DNA of 64,000 bases from assembly GCA_016987375.1 (NCBI GenBank), contig PJRA01000313.1, positions 1,748,478 through 1,812,477 on the forward strand. Reading direction: 5' to 3'. The position numbers were made by a program, and so were the translations under genes. This DNA comes from Brachionus koreanus. Lineage: Eukaryota > Rotifera > Eurotatoria > Ploima > Brachionidae. A model generated the notes under the pieces. It was given only the letters and a program-made list of their open reading frames with translations. It was not told the DNA's origin and ran no database searches. Of the stretch, positions 16,663 through 28,150 are shown piece after piece (within the stretch, counting starts at the first letter, position 1; the number at the start of each line of letters is the position of its first letter).

Positions 16663-17121
16663 ATATTTTAATTTTAAAAATATTTATTAATAAAATAGAT
16701 TTTAAGTTTTCTCGGCATCTTCATCGCCAAATTTTAATTAAATAAAATGTCTTCATCTCCTTCATTTCAACTTATTAAGCACTCATTTATTTTTTTTCTT
16801 ATTTTTTATCTGCTTAAATTTCTATTTATAATTTTAATTTTCCTTCATTGAATAAAAAGATAATTTAATTAGTCTCATGACTTAATTTTTGATATAAAAA
16901 TTTAACAGTTTTCTGAGTATAATATTTTCCTTAACTTAAATCAAAAATTTTTTAATATTTTTTATAAAATCAAAGCTTTTGCTATTCGGTTCTGTTTAGG
17001 ATTAAGTTTATTATTTTTCAAAGTTTATTTCTTAAGTTTATCAAATTTATTAACAATTTAAATTATTCATAGACCTCAATAATAATTATATTTATTATTC
17101 AAAAAAATTTAAAGAAGTCCA
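16663..17121. other. Intergenic, AOAH copy 3 to four-TM gene
   Basis: AT-rich spacer on the same strand as both neighbours. It carries the AOAH copy 3 polyadenylation region (AATAAAA-like hexamers) and presumably the promoter of the next gene. Nothing else is recognisable. Confidence 0.4.
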
Positions 17122-17662
17122 ATGAATTCAGCTAATTCAAGTCAATATCAGTTCACTATCAAAAAGTCAAATATTACATATCAATTAAACTTTGCGTTTC
17201 CCAAATTGTATTTTATAACTCATGGATTTTGTTTTTTCATCGCCTCGATTTATTTAATTGTCGAAAGTATTTATCAAAGTATAGCTATTTCGAAATTTGT
17301 TTATATTCTTTTTATCAATTTTGCAACTGTTCTAATCGCATCAATTATATGCTTTATTTTAAGTAATGAAAATTTTTTTGCTTAGATATTTTTAATTTTT
17401 AAATTTTTTAGTTAAAAAAAGATACGTTACTTTGCTGTGGCTTAACATAGTTGTGCATTTACTGATAATAGTTGGTGCGATCATTTTTTTTGCTCAGTAT
17501 TATCAAAAATTCATTATTATGCTAAATATCTATCTCATTTTGTCGAGTATTCTTTATTTTATTGTGACTATAAGAGCTTTTATGTTATTACCAGTTTATT
17601 TGATACAAAATATGGAAACTACTCCAGCTCCAAATATCAATTCTTTTGAACAAAAAAGCTAA
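17122..17662 (+). CDS. Small four-transmembrane protein, unknown function
   Basis: Two exons joined by a 49-bp intron (17363-17411) restore one frame: ...CFIL then IKKRYVTLLWLNIVV. The predicted protein is about 163 residues with four hydrophobic segments: roughly residues 29-48, 57-79, 86-108 and 113-135. The N-terminus (MNSANSSQYQF) and C-terminus (TPAPNINSFEQKS) are polar, so both ends probably face the same side. The layout resembles tetraspan families, but no diagnostic motif (such as the CCG of tetraspanins) is present. No function is proposed. Confidence 0.6.
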
Positions 17663-18697
17663 ATAAATTTAATTTCTTATAATTTTAGAATCTGAATTAA
17701 AGATTCTACTAGATACTCAATTTTGGATTAAACTTTTTTTTACTTTAGATAAAAATATTCCCTTAGAATAAATAAAATTCTATAAATTTAATTTTTTTTT
17801 TAATTTTAAGATAAGAATGATTTTTTAAACTATTTTACTATTAAAACATTATAAAATAAATAATATTTATTAAAAAAATTTTTGTCTTTTATTGATTATA
17901 CTATAATTGCAATAATTTGTGCTTTTTTCGAATTAATTTCGAACAAGCCATTTTTAACCATAGTGACGTATTATTCACAATTTCAAATTTTTATTATTTC
18001 GGAAGCATAGACATAAAATTAAGTATCAAATTTAAATGATATGTTAAAAATATTCTTCTCCATAATAAACTTTATTACTGAAGGGAATTAAATTTTATTT
18101 TTTAATAAGTTTTTGTACATCATAATATTTATTTATTTCTTTTCTATACCGATATAATGCTCCTTCAGATTAAAAAATACAAATTAAAATATTAAAATGG
18201 GTATAATAAAATAGCAAGTTATAGAGTAAATTATATATGTTTAATTATCTGATGGATCAGGGAAAAAATTAAAGATAGTAAGGTAGCAATTACACAATGG
18301 AATAGAATATTCAATATATCTTGATTCAAAACCTTCCTTAAATTTAGATATCAAAAACGTATGTTATTCAATTATTCAATGAAGATAAGAAAAAAATTAA
18401 TAATTTTTAATTATTAAATTAATAATTTATTTTTTTTTTAATCAAAGGACGAAGGGGTCTTTTGAATCCCTTTTGATACTTCCTTTATTTGTTTTTATTC
18501 AATAAATTTAATCATTTTTTATAATCAATCATATCTTAAATCAAAAATATTATAAAATTTTTCAATTTTTATTACAAAAAAATTTTATTTTCATTGTAAA
18601 AATGTAAAAAAAACGAGTCAAATAAAATGGGTCGAAAAATCCCTCCGGCCTTTGAGTGTTAAAAAAATTAAAAATATTGTAAAATTAAAAATGTATA
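17663..18697. other. Intergenic, convergent four-TM and ABC genes
   Basis: Convergent 3' ends. It contains the TTAA-flanked inverted-repeat element at 18438-18662. On the minus strand, 18360-18100 has two short open stretches (a KEGFESRYIEYSIPL segment and GALYRYRKEINKYYDV) that look like remnants of a coding region, but no valid splice joins them. Confidence 0.4.
18438..18662. mobile_element. TTAA-flanked MITE, piggyBac-like ends (family B)
   Basis: Both ends lie at TTAA. The right end, reverse-complemented, reads TTAACACTCAAAGGCCGGAG and the left end TTAATCAAAGGACGAAGGGG, an imperfect terminal inverted repeat. Length is about 225 bp with an AT-rich non-coding centre. The same TTAACACTCAAAGGCC end recurs at 49709. 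TTAA targeting with ends starting CACT is characteristic of piggyBac-type elements. Confidence 0.6.
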
Positions 18698-21272
18698 TTA
18701 TGAATCTAATTGGTTTGTTTCTTTATTTAAAAGTTGTCTTAGAACTAATCTCTTGTAAATTCCATCAATGGAGCATAATTCATCATGAGTACCTTGTTCC
18801 ACTATTTGACCATTTTCTAATACTATAACGCTATCAGCATTACGAACAGTGCTCAATCTGTGTGCTATCACACAAACAGTTCGATCCTTCATTGCTCTTT
18901 CAATTGCTTCTTGAACTAAATTTTCAGATTCACTATCCAACGCTGATGTTGCTTCGTCCAAAAGTAGTAGCTTTGGATTTACTAGTAAAGCTCTGGCTAT
19001 TGCGATTCCTAAAAAATATTATAAAGAATATTATAAAAAATAATTTAAAATTACTTTGTTTTTGTCCTCCTGACAACCTTATTCCCCTTTCACCAACAAC
19101 AGTATCATAGCCTTTTTCAAAATTTACAATAAATTCATGAGCATTTGCCAGCTTGGATACTTCGATAATTTTTTCTAAATCAACTTCTTCATTTAATCCA
19201 AATGAAATATTTTCTTTTACGGTTCCTAAACAAAATTTTTGCCAAAAATATCAAAATACAATGACAAAATTTGAAATTACCACCAAAAAGAACAGGCTCT
19301 TGGCTAACAAGCGCAATTTTAGAATGAAGCCAATTAGTATTAATTGATTTGAGATCGAAATTACTAGGACCAAGAGTAATTGATCCTGTCAAGGGATCGT
19401 AAAATCGTTCAATCAGGGCAAAAACAGTTGATTTTCCGCCCCCGCTTGGACCAACTAAAGCAATCGTTTTACCCTTTTCAATTTTTAGAGAAATATCTGT
19501 TAAAACTTTAGTTTCTGGTCTAGTTGGATATGAAAAATCGACATTGCTAAATTCAACTGAGCCATCGAAAGAGTCTTCATCAGTTGGAGCAATACCACTA
19601 TTTAATTTTATCAAAGGATCTCGGTCTAAAAGCTCAAAAATTCTTTGTGAAGCACCCAAAGCTTGCATAAAATCACCATAAACACTGCTCAAAAAAGCAA
19701 ACGCCATTGCTACTTGTAGAGTATACATTAAAAAAGAAGCTAGAATGCCAGTGGATATTTTTTTATCATGCACCAATTTTCCACCATACCACAAAACTAA
19801 TGCTAAAGCACACCCACTAATCATGCCAACAAAACCCATGAAACCACCCTGTGCCACTGCTAGTTTTTTTCCTATGTCAAAACTTTTGCCAATGTTGACC
19901 TCATATTCTTTTGACATTTTAGACTCAGCAGCAAAAGATCGAACAGTTCTCATAGAACTTATGGTCTCTTCAGCCACCACACTGCTTGCGGCTAATTCAT
20001 CTTGGAATTTTTTCTTTAATTTTTTTAGATAACGCCCGTACTGGACAGTAAGCAAAGAAATTATTGGTATTACACCGATTAATAAACCGCTTAGAGATGG
20101 TTCTAGAGAGAACATGAATATTATAGAGCCTATTATTTGTAAAAAGTATCTGGCGAACATGCTTATATTTGTGGTGACTGCGCTTTGTAATACTTGAGTA
20201 TCACTTGATATTCGACTAGTAAGTTCTCCTGTTCGACTAGTATCGAAAAAAGTAATATCTGATTTAATAATTGCATTGAATACTTGACGTCTAAGTCTAG
20301 CAACTACTCTCTGACCAGCCACCTCAAACAACCATGATCTAATACCACTGGCAAACGAACCAAGTATATATATTCCCAGCAAATAAAATATATATTTGTT
20401 CATCTGAGTCAAATCGGTATAGTTTACTGCTGAATCAACTACAGAGCCAAAAAAATATGGAGATACTATATTTGTAAATGATGAAATAATAAGCATTATA
20501 AATGCGGTAAATATATAAAATCTTTCTGGATATGAGAGACTAATCAAGCGCTTTATATTAACACTTTTTTTATCATCAATAATTTGGGTATCATCGGCTA
20601 TGGCTTTGGAGCATACAAATTTGCCAAAATTTCTCATAAATTTCCAGTTAAGAATTGAGAACAAAAATTCAATGAAACAAAAAACAAGTTCTGTGATTAG
20701 AATTGCATAAAAATAGGATGAGATGGGAAGTTTTTTATCTTCTTTTTTTGCTTTTATGTAAAGATTAGTGACAAAAACAAATTTTACCAAAATAAATGCT
20801 AATGATGCCATAGACATGATTAGATTAAAAATTTGCAGATATTTTTTTGCGGAACTGTCATTAGTCGAATAATCTGTGGTTTCAATTAAATTCTCGGTAT
20901 CATCAGTATTAGTTGAAGTATGAACATCTACCAAATGGGATTTTTTGACCTGGTTGGCTGTTTTTATTGCTATTTTATAGCATGCTGATTCAATTTCGGT
21001 AATTAAAATGAAAATTATTAGAGCTTTGAAAGAGGAAAAAAACACTATGTCAAAAATTGACTCAGTAAAATGGAATTTAATTATTTGGTCAAGTTCACTT
21101 TTTTCATCAATTGAGCTGCCTTTTAATATTGAAAATGCATTTAAGCAAAATTTTAAAATGGTTTTTGATATTTACCAATTATCCATAGAACAGTCAAAAC
21201 TAACATGTCCAAAACAACCAAAAATCGAAACACATTTGAGTATCTTAAGCCTGGAAGCTTAATTCGAATCAT
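18698..21272 (-). CDS. ABCB-family half transporter, ABCB10-like
   Basis: Half-size ABC exporter: one transmembrane domain plus one nucleotide-binding domain. Exon 1 starts at 21272 ([13 protein letters not shown]) and joins exon 2 at 21119 through a 56-bp intron. Residues about 10-210 hold several extra hydrophobic segments ahead of the core domain. The core begins [12 protein letters not shown], which closely resembles ABCB10, and includes [19 protein letters not shown]. The NBD has Walker [11 protein letters not shown]-loop [11 protein letters not shown], signature LSGGQ, Walker [13 protein letters not shown] and H-loop VIAHRLSTV, all intact. Two small introns interrupt the NBD (around 19280-19227 and 19058-19010). 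ABCB10 acts at the mitochondrial inner membrane; the extended hydrophobic N-terminus here is also compatible with the TAP/ABCB9 group, so location and substrate are open. Confidence 0.85.
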
Positions 21273-21903
21273 TTTATTTTTAAATTAAATTGAAAATAAA
21301 AAAAGTTAAAAATACAACAGACAATGATGATCGATTATATAATATGTTTCATCTAAAAATGACAAATTTTTTTGGTGAGTTTGAAATTTTTCAGTCAATT
21401 TTGATTACTAAAAATGAGTAAATTAAATTTCTATTTCTACATTTTTGCAAGCAAATACCTAGATTTTCAAGCAAATCAAACTTAAATTTATGTTAATGCT
21501 AATTTTTATTTTTGGAGACTGATAATAATTATTTATTATTTTAAGTTCGGGAAAATATTTTATTTTTATGTGGATTCTAGTTGATCAAATATGAACAAAT
21601 GTTAATTTTAATTTAGGAAAAGTTTTTTTTGAGCTTAAAAATTCAACTTTTTAATTTTTTGATGTAAAAAATTACTACAAAAAAAGCTCTAAAATTTGAA
21701 TAAAAATCACCCTGCTTAGCTGTAAAATTATACTGAATCTAGTGTTGATAATAAAAGTGTTCATTTTTGAATAGCTTTTGTAGCTTTCATAAAAAGCTCG
21801 ATTATATAAAAAAGTGATCATTTTGCCATTAATTTCATTAAAATTGAAATATCTTAAATTAAATTCAATTATAAGCTTTGAAAAAATTTTAAAATCGACC
21901 AAA
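21273..21903. other. Divergent promoter region, ABC transporter and CBM14 gene 1
   Basis: Head-to-head spacer. Its right part holds the conserved promoter-like blocks described separately. A 75-codon open frame on the minus strand lacks any protein-like pattern. Confidence 0.45.
21699..21812 (+). promoter_or_regulatory. Candidate promoter of CBM14 gene 1
   Basis: A block AATAAAAATCACCCTGCTTA at 21699 is also found upstream of the paralogue at 27929 (two changes, CC to TT and C to T). A TATA-like ATTATATAAA at 21801, preceded by AAAAGCTCG, lies about 95 bp before the ATG. The paralogue has AAAACTCGCTTAGTATA at the same distance. Conservation between otherwise diverged flanks suggests shared control. 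Confidence 0.45.
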
Positions 21904-23076
21904 ATGCAAATTAGAATTTTTTTAATCTTAAGTAATTATTAAGCTAGTTAAATATGGATTTTGATTATGAATTAAATAAAGGTATTGTGTTAAAAACATG
22001 TGTCGCATTAAGTAATCCATGCCGAAAAGGAATAAATGGAAATCAATTTCATGCCCATCCAGAATCTAATTCAAAATACATAACTTGTGGTCAATGGGGT
22101 CAAATGTACATATTTGATTGTGGACAAGGACTGATTTGGGATCCGATAAAAAAAGCATGTGAATTCGAATTTTTTCAAAATTTTGCAGATTCGTCTAATA
22201 GATCAAATGAGTTTGATTTTCAGCAAATAAAGTTCAGAAATTCTGATGGGCACAGTCAAAAACTCTTAGCACTGATTGAAAAAAATGATAATGATTTCAA
22301 AATCAAAAATAAACTCAAAATTGTGACTAAATGCAGTGTAAAAATTTATATTCAAATTAATTTGATTTTAATTTTGTTTTAAAGATGGCTCAATGTCCTG
22401 AAAGTTTGATTTGTGCTGAAGCAAGTAATTGTGAAACATGTAATCCACTATGTTTTCCCCCAGGAAATTTTAACTTTTCGAGTGGTGTTAGTTTAAGCTG
22501 TTTAGACATCACTTGTCCATCTAATTCCGCTTGTTTAGTCGATAGTGCAGATAATTTACTAAAATGTTCAACCATTGAAAAAGCTCCAGAGAAAGAATTT
22601 GATGTTGCTTTAAGCAATTCACCTGATGGATTTAAATCTAAAGATTTTCTTTTATCAAGTTCCAAAAATAAAAATTTGGATAATTCTAGCTCTATCACAG
22701 AAATTATGAATGAAAATAAATCAAAAATGGAGAATCAGTTATCAAATTCAAATTTTATTATCAGAAGATGTTCGGTAAAAATAAACTTTATTTTAATAAA
22801 TTTAATCTAAATCAAAATAATTAGATGGTAAAATGTCCAGTGGGACTTGTGTGTGCTGAAGCAACAAATTGTATAACATGTAGTCCTCTATGTTTTCCAC
22901 CTAATCAATTCGATTTAACAAAAGCAATAAGACCTAGTTGTGAGGTAAAAGAAAATTCAATAATATAAATTTAAAATGGTTAAAAATTAAATTTTTGAAT
23001 CAAGAGTGTTTCATGTCCAGATCAGTTGAAATGCTTTACAGATTTCAAAGAAAACAACATGAAATGTATTATTTGA
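21904..23076 (+). CDS. Secreted chitin-binding (CBM14) cysteine-rich protein 1
   Basis: Exon 1 (ATG 21904) encodes MQIRIFLIL and joins by a short intron to SIVLKTCVALSNPC, giving a good signal peptide. The next region is a peritrophin-A/CBM14 domain: NPCRKG, FHAHPESNSKYITCGQWGQ, FDCGQGLIWD, ACEF. CBM14 domains bind chitin in cuticle, peritrophic or lorica matrices. Later exons encode repeated cysteine-rich units beginning MAQCPESLICAEASNC and MVKCPVGLVCAEATNC, each with a CNPLCFPP/CSPLCFPP core, and a last exon ending NNMKCII. Intron phases are 0 at the unit borders, consistent with exon duplication. A 187-bp tract including an intron is nearly identical to the paralogue at 28-30 kb. Confidence 0.75.
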
Positions 23077-24527
23077 AAAATTGAAATTTATTCTTGTTTT
23101 TATTTTAATTTCTTGTTTCTAATTTTTAAGTTTTTTATAAGATGATTTTAGTAAAAAAACTTATAACAATTATGACTTTTTTCATTTAAAAGTAAAAGTA
23201 TTCTTCTCACTTAGATTAAATTTTTATAAAAAACTCTTTAATTCAAAAAATTTTTTCAGCTAGAATTCCAATGAAAAATGAGTATTCAAACCACTTTTAA
23301 AATAATTCAGACACCTCTTATGTCTACCACTGTTGACATTAAAAAAAATAAATTAGTCCTTTAAATCTTAAAAATACATAAATAATAAATTAAATATTTA
23401 ATTGTAAATTTGAATTTTAGTCATTCAATATTGAAATATTAAGCAACTGGTTAAATTACATTGATTATTTGCTGTTTTGAGGATAATTTTCGATTAATTA
23501 ATTGAAATAATCAAAAAAAATCGACAAAAATGATATTTCTGATTTTTAGGAATGACTGTTTGATCTCATTTTTATTCATTTGTGATATAAAAAATGCTTT
23601 ATCATCATTATCCTCTTTTCAAATTTTCTAAATCTAATTCTAATTATTTCTTATACTAAATTTTAATTTATTTTAGCCACTTTTCTTTTTTACTTAAATT
23701 TTCATTTAAATCATTAGTTAAAGTATATTTTTAAACAAAAAAAATAGCTAATTTTTATTTCTAAAATTTAAACAAAACTTAAACTCGCTCTATTTCACTA
23801 AAAATTTGAATTTAAAATTTGAATATACTTGCAATATTAACTTAAAATTATTTCTTATTTGAAATCGAAAGCAATATCGAATTTTTTCAATGTTATTTCA
23901 ATAGGAGATACATTTTGTTATTCATACATAATAAAATTAAACCATATTAACTTAAAATTTAAAATTAATCAATATAAATATGAGAATACAGTATCAAATT
24001 GTTAAAGACTATTAAAAAATACATTTAATTAGAGGAATAATCAAAATTTGACAAAATAAAAAAAGCAAGAAGCGGTATAATTTTTAGTGATACAGAAGAA
24101 TTTGTAAGCATTTAAATAATATATCTTGTGTAAAGCAGTCTTATTAGATTTGAATAAATGGACAAACAAAAATTAAAAAAAGTGTATTTCGAATTATAAA
24201 TTTTCAAAATTTTTGTATTTTTCTAGTAATAAAAATGATTTTAAATTGAAATAATAATTTAAAAATATTTCTTAATGTTTTTTAATAATGCTTATTATGC
24301 TTTATCATTGCAAATTTAATAAATAACGAAACATAAATTTTTTTAAATGCTTACTTGCTAATTTTACCTAAATGTCTGAAAATTAATAACATTGATAAGG
24401 GCTTTTTTAAATTTAAAAATGGTCAATATTGAATTATTATTTGTTTAAAGATTAGAAAAATTTTTAAACTTGAATTTTAATGCAGTTTAATTAGATAGAA
24501 TTTATTTATTCAAAAATGATTGATTTC
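23077..24527. other. Intergenic, convergent CBM14 gene 1 and esterase gene
   Basis: About 1.45 kb of AT-rich DNA between converging 3' ends. No open frames, inverted repeats or conserved blocks were recognised. Confidence 0.45.
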
Positions 24528-25709
24528 TTAGCTGAAAAGCCATTCGAAAGCTTCTGAAAATTCTTTATTCCAAAACCATTCACTGTGTGTTCCATATGAT
24601 CTTATATTATATTTTATTTTTTCATAATCATTTTGAGCTAATTTGTAGATCATTTTTTGCATATTGCTGACCATCGTTGAACTTCCTTCCATTTCACCAC
24701 ATACAAAATAAAATTTTGTATCAACCAATTTGATTGTATTGCTTGACTCAACAATATCAAAAATTGTTTCATTAAACCAAAAAGAAGGTGAAAATATAGC
24801 TAGCTTACTAAAAACATTTTGGTTTTTAAAACCTGCATAGAATGTCATTAAACCGCCCAAAGAACTTCCAGCTAACCCAGTATACTCTCTATTTGGTTTT
24901 GTGCGAAAATTTTGATCAATAAATGGCTTTACATAATTAATCAAAAATTCAACATATTTATCTCCTTTGCCTCCACCATAATTAAGATTTGGGTAAGGAG
25001 TTAATTCATCTATGCGTTCCAGTTTCGTTTCTAAACCAACTACTATTGAAAAGTGCTTACCTCCAAGAAAATTGTTTTGCATTATTTCATCTATACCCCA
25101 TTCTTCGACAAAACTAGTGGCCTTGTCGAACAAGTTTTGAGCATCATGCATATAAAGAACAGGATATGATTTTAAAGAAGTAAAATAATCTGGAGGAAGA
25201 TATATCCAAATTGTTTTAGTCGTATTGAATTGAGGATAAGGAAACCTAGTATCTATGATAAAAACATTTCCAGACACTGAATGATCTCCGTTAAAGTCAT
25301 TCCATCCACTTACCTTTATTAAATGAGTTTGTTTATTGTTGGTCAAAATTTTTAGGTTTCTATTTGACATAAGACCATTGTTTACTGTAGTCTCAACGTT
25401 TGACCAAAGACCTCTTGTTAATTTATATTGATAATCACCTTGAGGAAGGTCTATATTTAGTTTGAATATATTGTTTGACAATCTTATGAATTTATATTTT
25501 GGATGATCAGGCTGCCAATTATTAAATGAACCTGCTAGATAAATGTCCTCTTTAAGTGGCGTGTAACATCTTGGAACTTCTATAATATTAAATTCTATTT
25601 CAACGCTTTGAAAACATTTCAAGGCTAAAATCATATATATTTTATTTTATAACAAAATAAATTAACATCGAATACTTGTTAGAAAAAGAAAAATCAACAA
25701 ATTTTTCAT
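24528..25709 (-). CDS. Secreted esterase (alpha/beta hydrolase, esterase-D-like) with starch-binding-like N domain
   Basis: Exon 1 starts at 25709 (MKNLLIFLFLT) and joins the long exon at 25624 through a 51-bp intron, giving a signal peptide ending near CFQS. Residues about 20-115 look like a CBM20/CBM48-type fold (IYLAGSFNNWQPDHP, LPQGDYQYKLTRG). The rest is a putative esterase of the enterochelin-esterase/esterase-D group: IWIYLPPDY, YPVLYMHDAQNLFD, nucleophile motif AGSSLGGL (GxSxG), a late aspartate/glutamate region, and the likely catalytic histidine in YGTHSEWFW. This domain pair is familiar from bacterial secreted esterases. The whole catalytic part is one exon, unlike neighbouring genes, so a bacterial origin is possible. 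Substrate unknown. Confidence 0.75.
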
Positions 25710-25857
25710 TTTTTTTTAAATAAATATTTTAATCTTTAAGACTTTATTTTTTATGTATTTTAGATTCTTATCAATTTTAAAAATGATGTTTCGATTTAGA
25801 TAAAACTTTTAAAACAATACAAAAATGCATAATAGAAACAGAAATTATTTAAAAAAT

Positions 25858-26521
25858 TTATCTCAGGATCATTTTTTCTTCTTGATCTTGCTTTGATTTA
25901 GAAAAAGCTGCAACTGATTGAACAAAATCAGTAAATTGATTTCGAAAATCTTCACTTTCGCTTTCCATATTTGATTTTATTTTTTTTATACTATCAAATA
26001 AATTGCCTAATTTGCTTGCATTTGGGGAGGCTGTTTCTGTCTCATATTTATTTTCAATAACCAAGCAGCATTCTTCTCTAATTCCTGAATTTTGTACAAA
26101 ATGAGTAAACCATTGATTTAGCTCTTTTGGATGATCTACTTCATATGGGTTGAACACAAAAACGACACCGTTGGCATCATGAGAAAGAGCTGTCCAGCAA
26201 TTTTCATATCTTAAATTTTAATCTGAATTTTTTGCAATAAAATAATAGTAAAAAATACTTTAAGTCTCCACTACAATCCCAAAGCTCGATTTCGACTTTT
26301 TCTCTTCTATTGCTTATTTTAGTGTCTTGTTCCATTTCTAATATCCTGCATCCAATTGTTGGGATATATTCAGTTCCGATACTATCACCAGCATCGGAAA
26401 GAAAATTTGAAATGGCTGTTTTGCCTGCCTAGAATAAGAGAAAATTTAATTTAGAGATTTTGTTTTTTCAATAATCAATTACTCTAATTGGTCCAACCAC
26501 TGGTATCTTGATTTTGAACAT
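25858..26521 (-). CDS. IFT22: Intraflagellar transport protein 22 (RABL5)
   Basis: Small Rab-like GTPase of the IFT-B complex, which carries cargo along cilia. Three exons: MFKIKIPVVGPIR, then AGKTAISNFLSDAG continuing to VEIELWDCSGDLK, then YENCWTALSHDANGVVFVFN to the end. The P-loop is split by the first intron (GPIR|AGKT). The ELWDCSGD and CWTALSHDANGVV blocks match animal IFT22 closely, as does overall length (about 187 residues). As in the family, the usual G4 NKxD motif is degenerate (ENKYE). The presence of IFT22 shows that this organism builds motile or sensory cilia. Confidence 0.9.
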
Positions 26522-27001
26522 TTTAAATATGCAAGGCTTAAAATGTACAGTAATTTGAAAGAAAAAGATTTTTTCTTAAATCAAATTTTTCATGCTAACC
26601 TTGATATTAAATGGTACCTATGGTAACATATACAGTGTTCAATGGTAACAATGAATAGTCTGATTTTCATTTTAATTAAAAACTAAAAAAAAATTATTTC
26701 TCTTTAAATTTTGAAGGAGAAATAAATTACAAGATAAAAGTAAAAATAGTTTAAAATTATTAATCAAATATTTTTTAAAAAATTTTGATTAATTTTAAAT
26801 GACCGTTTATCTTAATTGAATGATATGCAAGCATACTTAGGAATTAATGATTGAAGACATATTCACATTATGAAAATATGGTTTATTTTATGATTAGATT
26901 TATTTTAACAAAAGTGCGGGCTTCAACCGCCAATATTTTGAAATTTTTTGTTGAATAAATTGAATGTGAAACAGTAAATTGGATAAATATTACAGCCCCT
27001 T

Positions 27002-27235
27002 TTAACACTAGTTTTAAAATTACAAACGAGCCAAAATGACTAGTTTTAAAATTTTTTAAATCCTAGTTTCTTTTGAATAGATATTTCTTATGAATACATC
27101 TTTTTTGATTTATGTAGATTTTAAAATTTTCTTTAAAAATAATATTAGTTTATAAAATTATAATAGTTTTTTTTTATAAAATAATTTTAAATTAAAAAAA
27201 AAACGTGAATAAATGCTTGGTGTTTCTAATGTTAA
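27002..27235. mobile_element. TTAA-flanked MITE, piggyBac-like ends (family A), copy 1
   Basis: Begins TTAACACTAG and ends GGTGTTTCTAATGTTAA. It aligns along its length with the element at 49885-50117: shared internal blocks include TCTTTTGAATAGAT, TCTTTTTTGATTTATGTAGA and ATGCTTGGTG. The two copies are 234 and 233 bp. Non-coding. Confidence 0.75.
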
Positions 27236-27340
27236 ATGAAATAAGAAATTTAATTTTTATAATCTGTAATCAATATTCGAAAATTAATAAAAAAATTTTT
27301 TTGAGAAAATTTTGTGATTTACAAACTTGAGATTGTAATT

Positions 27341-27550
27341 AGTGCTGAGTACCGTCAGTGGTGGCCAATAGACTGCCTAAGCTTGGTGTAGGCGTTTTTG
27401 ATGGCCGTGTACAAAAATAAAACTAAGATTAAATAATTGAGTATAAGATAAATAGTTAATCTTGAGAAAAAAAAATATATCCGCTGCGGCTATCAAGACG
27501 TCTAACAAGTTTTTGCGGTCTATTAGTTGCCTCCGTCGGTACCAAATACT
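27341..27550. mobile_element. Inverted-repeat element, family C, copy 1
   Basis: The left end AGTGCTGAGTACCGTCAGTG pairs with the reverse complement of the right end AGTATTTGGTACCGACGGAG. The similarity continues inward for about 60 bases (AATAGACTGC versus AATAGACCGC, TTTTTGATGGCCG versus TCTTGATAGCCG). The 210-bp unit has GC-richer ends than its surroundings. A related element lies at 61354. Confidence 0.65.
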
Positions 27551-27927
27551 AATTTAATCATTATAAATCTTATTAATTAAGAAATAATTAAATTTTGGAA
27601 AAATTATTCAAAAAATTAAAAAAAAATTTAAGCTTAAATAAAATAAACAGATTTTTATAGAATGTAAGATGCACAATTTTTGTAGACATTTCATAACTTT
27701 CTTTTGTAGCAAATTTCATCAAGACTAATTTTTTTCACGAAAATGGTTTTTCAGTAATTCATTTTCTGAGGAACTAGTCCAATAAAATAAATAAACTAAT
27801 AAGAATAAAAAATTGAAAAGTTTTTCCATTATTTTTTTTCATTTATTCGATTATTTGATAAACAAGTCTGGTTTGAATTTGAATTTTAAAATTAATCTTT
27901 TCTACAATAAACTTCAACTTTTTTTAA

Positions 27928-28050
27928 ATAAAAATCACTTTGTTTAGCTATAGAAATTTAACTGAGTTAAATGATAATTGTTTTTTTAACTGTAGTCTTT
28001 TTCTGAACGATGAATAGCTAGAAGTTGTATTTAAAAACTCGCTTAGTATA
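27928..28050 (+). promoter_or_regulatory. Candidate promoter of CBM14 gene 2
   Basis: AATAAAAATCACTTTGTTTA at 27929 corresponds to the block at 21699 before the paralogue. AAAACTCGCTTAGTATAGGA around 28035-28050 corresponds to the TATA-like region, about 105 bp before the ATG. These are the best-conserved parts of otherwise diverged flanks. Confidence 0.45.
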
Positions 28051-28150
28051 GGAGTGCATACCACTCTTCTTTTTCAAGCATTTTAAATAAATTTTATATT
28101 TTTTTGTCTAGATTTATAATATAAGCTTTAGAGAATTTGAATATATCACT

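Larger units (their letters stand above)
26522..28150. other. Intergenic, IFT22 to CBM14 gene 2, element-rich
   Basis: Divergent spacer of 1.6 kb holding two inverted-repeat elements (27002-27235 and 27341-27550), placed only about 105 bp apart, followed by the candidate promoter of CBM14 gene 2. No genes are seen. Confidence 0.5.

Noticed and set aside
18100..18360. Small minus-strand gene (KEGFESRYIEYSIPL and GALYRYRKEINKYYDV)
   Set aside because: No splice sites or start join the two segments; kept only as a remark on the intergenic region.
23077..24527. Possible RNA genes in the longer gene-free stretches
   Set aside because: No tRNA-like cloverleaf, snRNA core or conserved hairpin was recognised by eye; a covariance-model search would be needed to say more.
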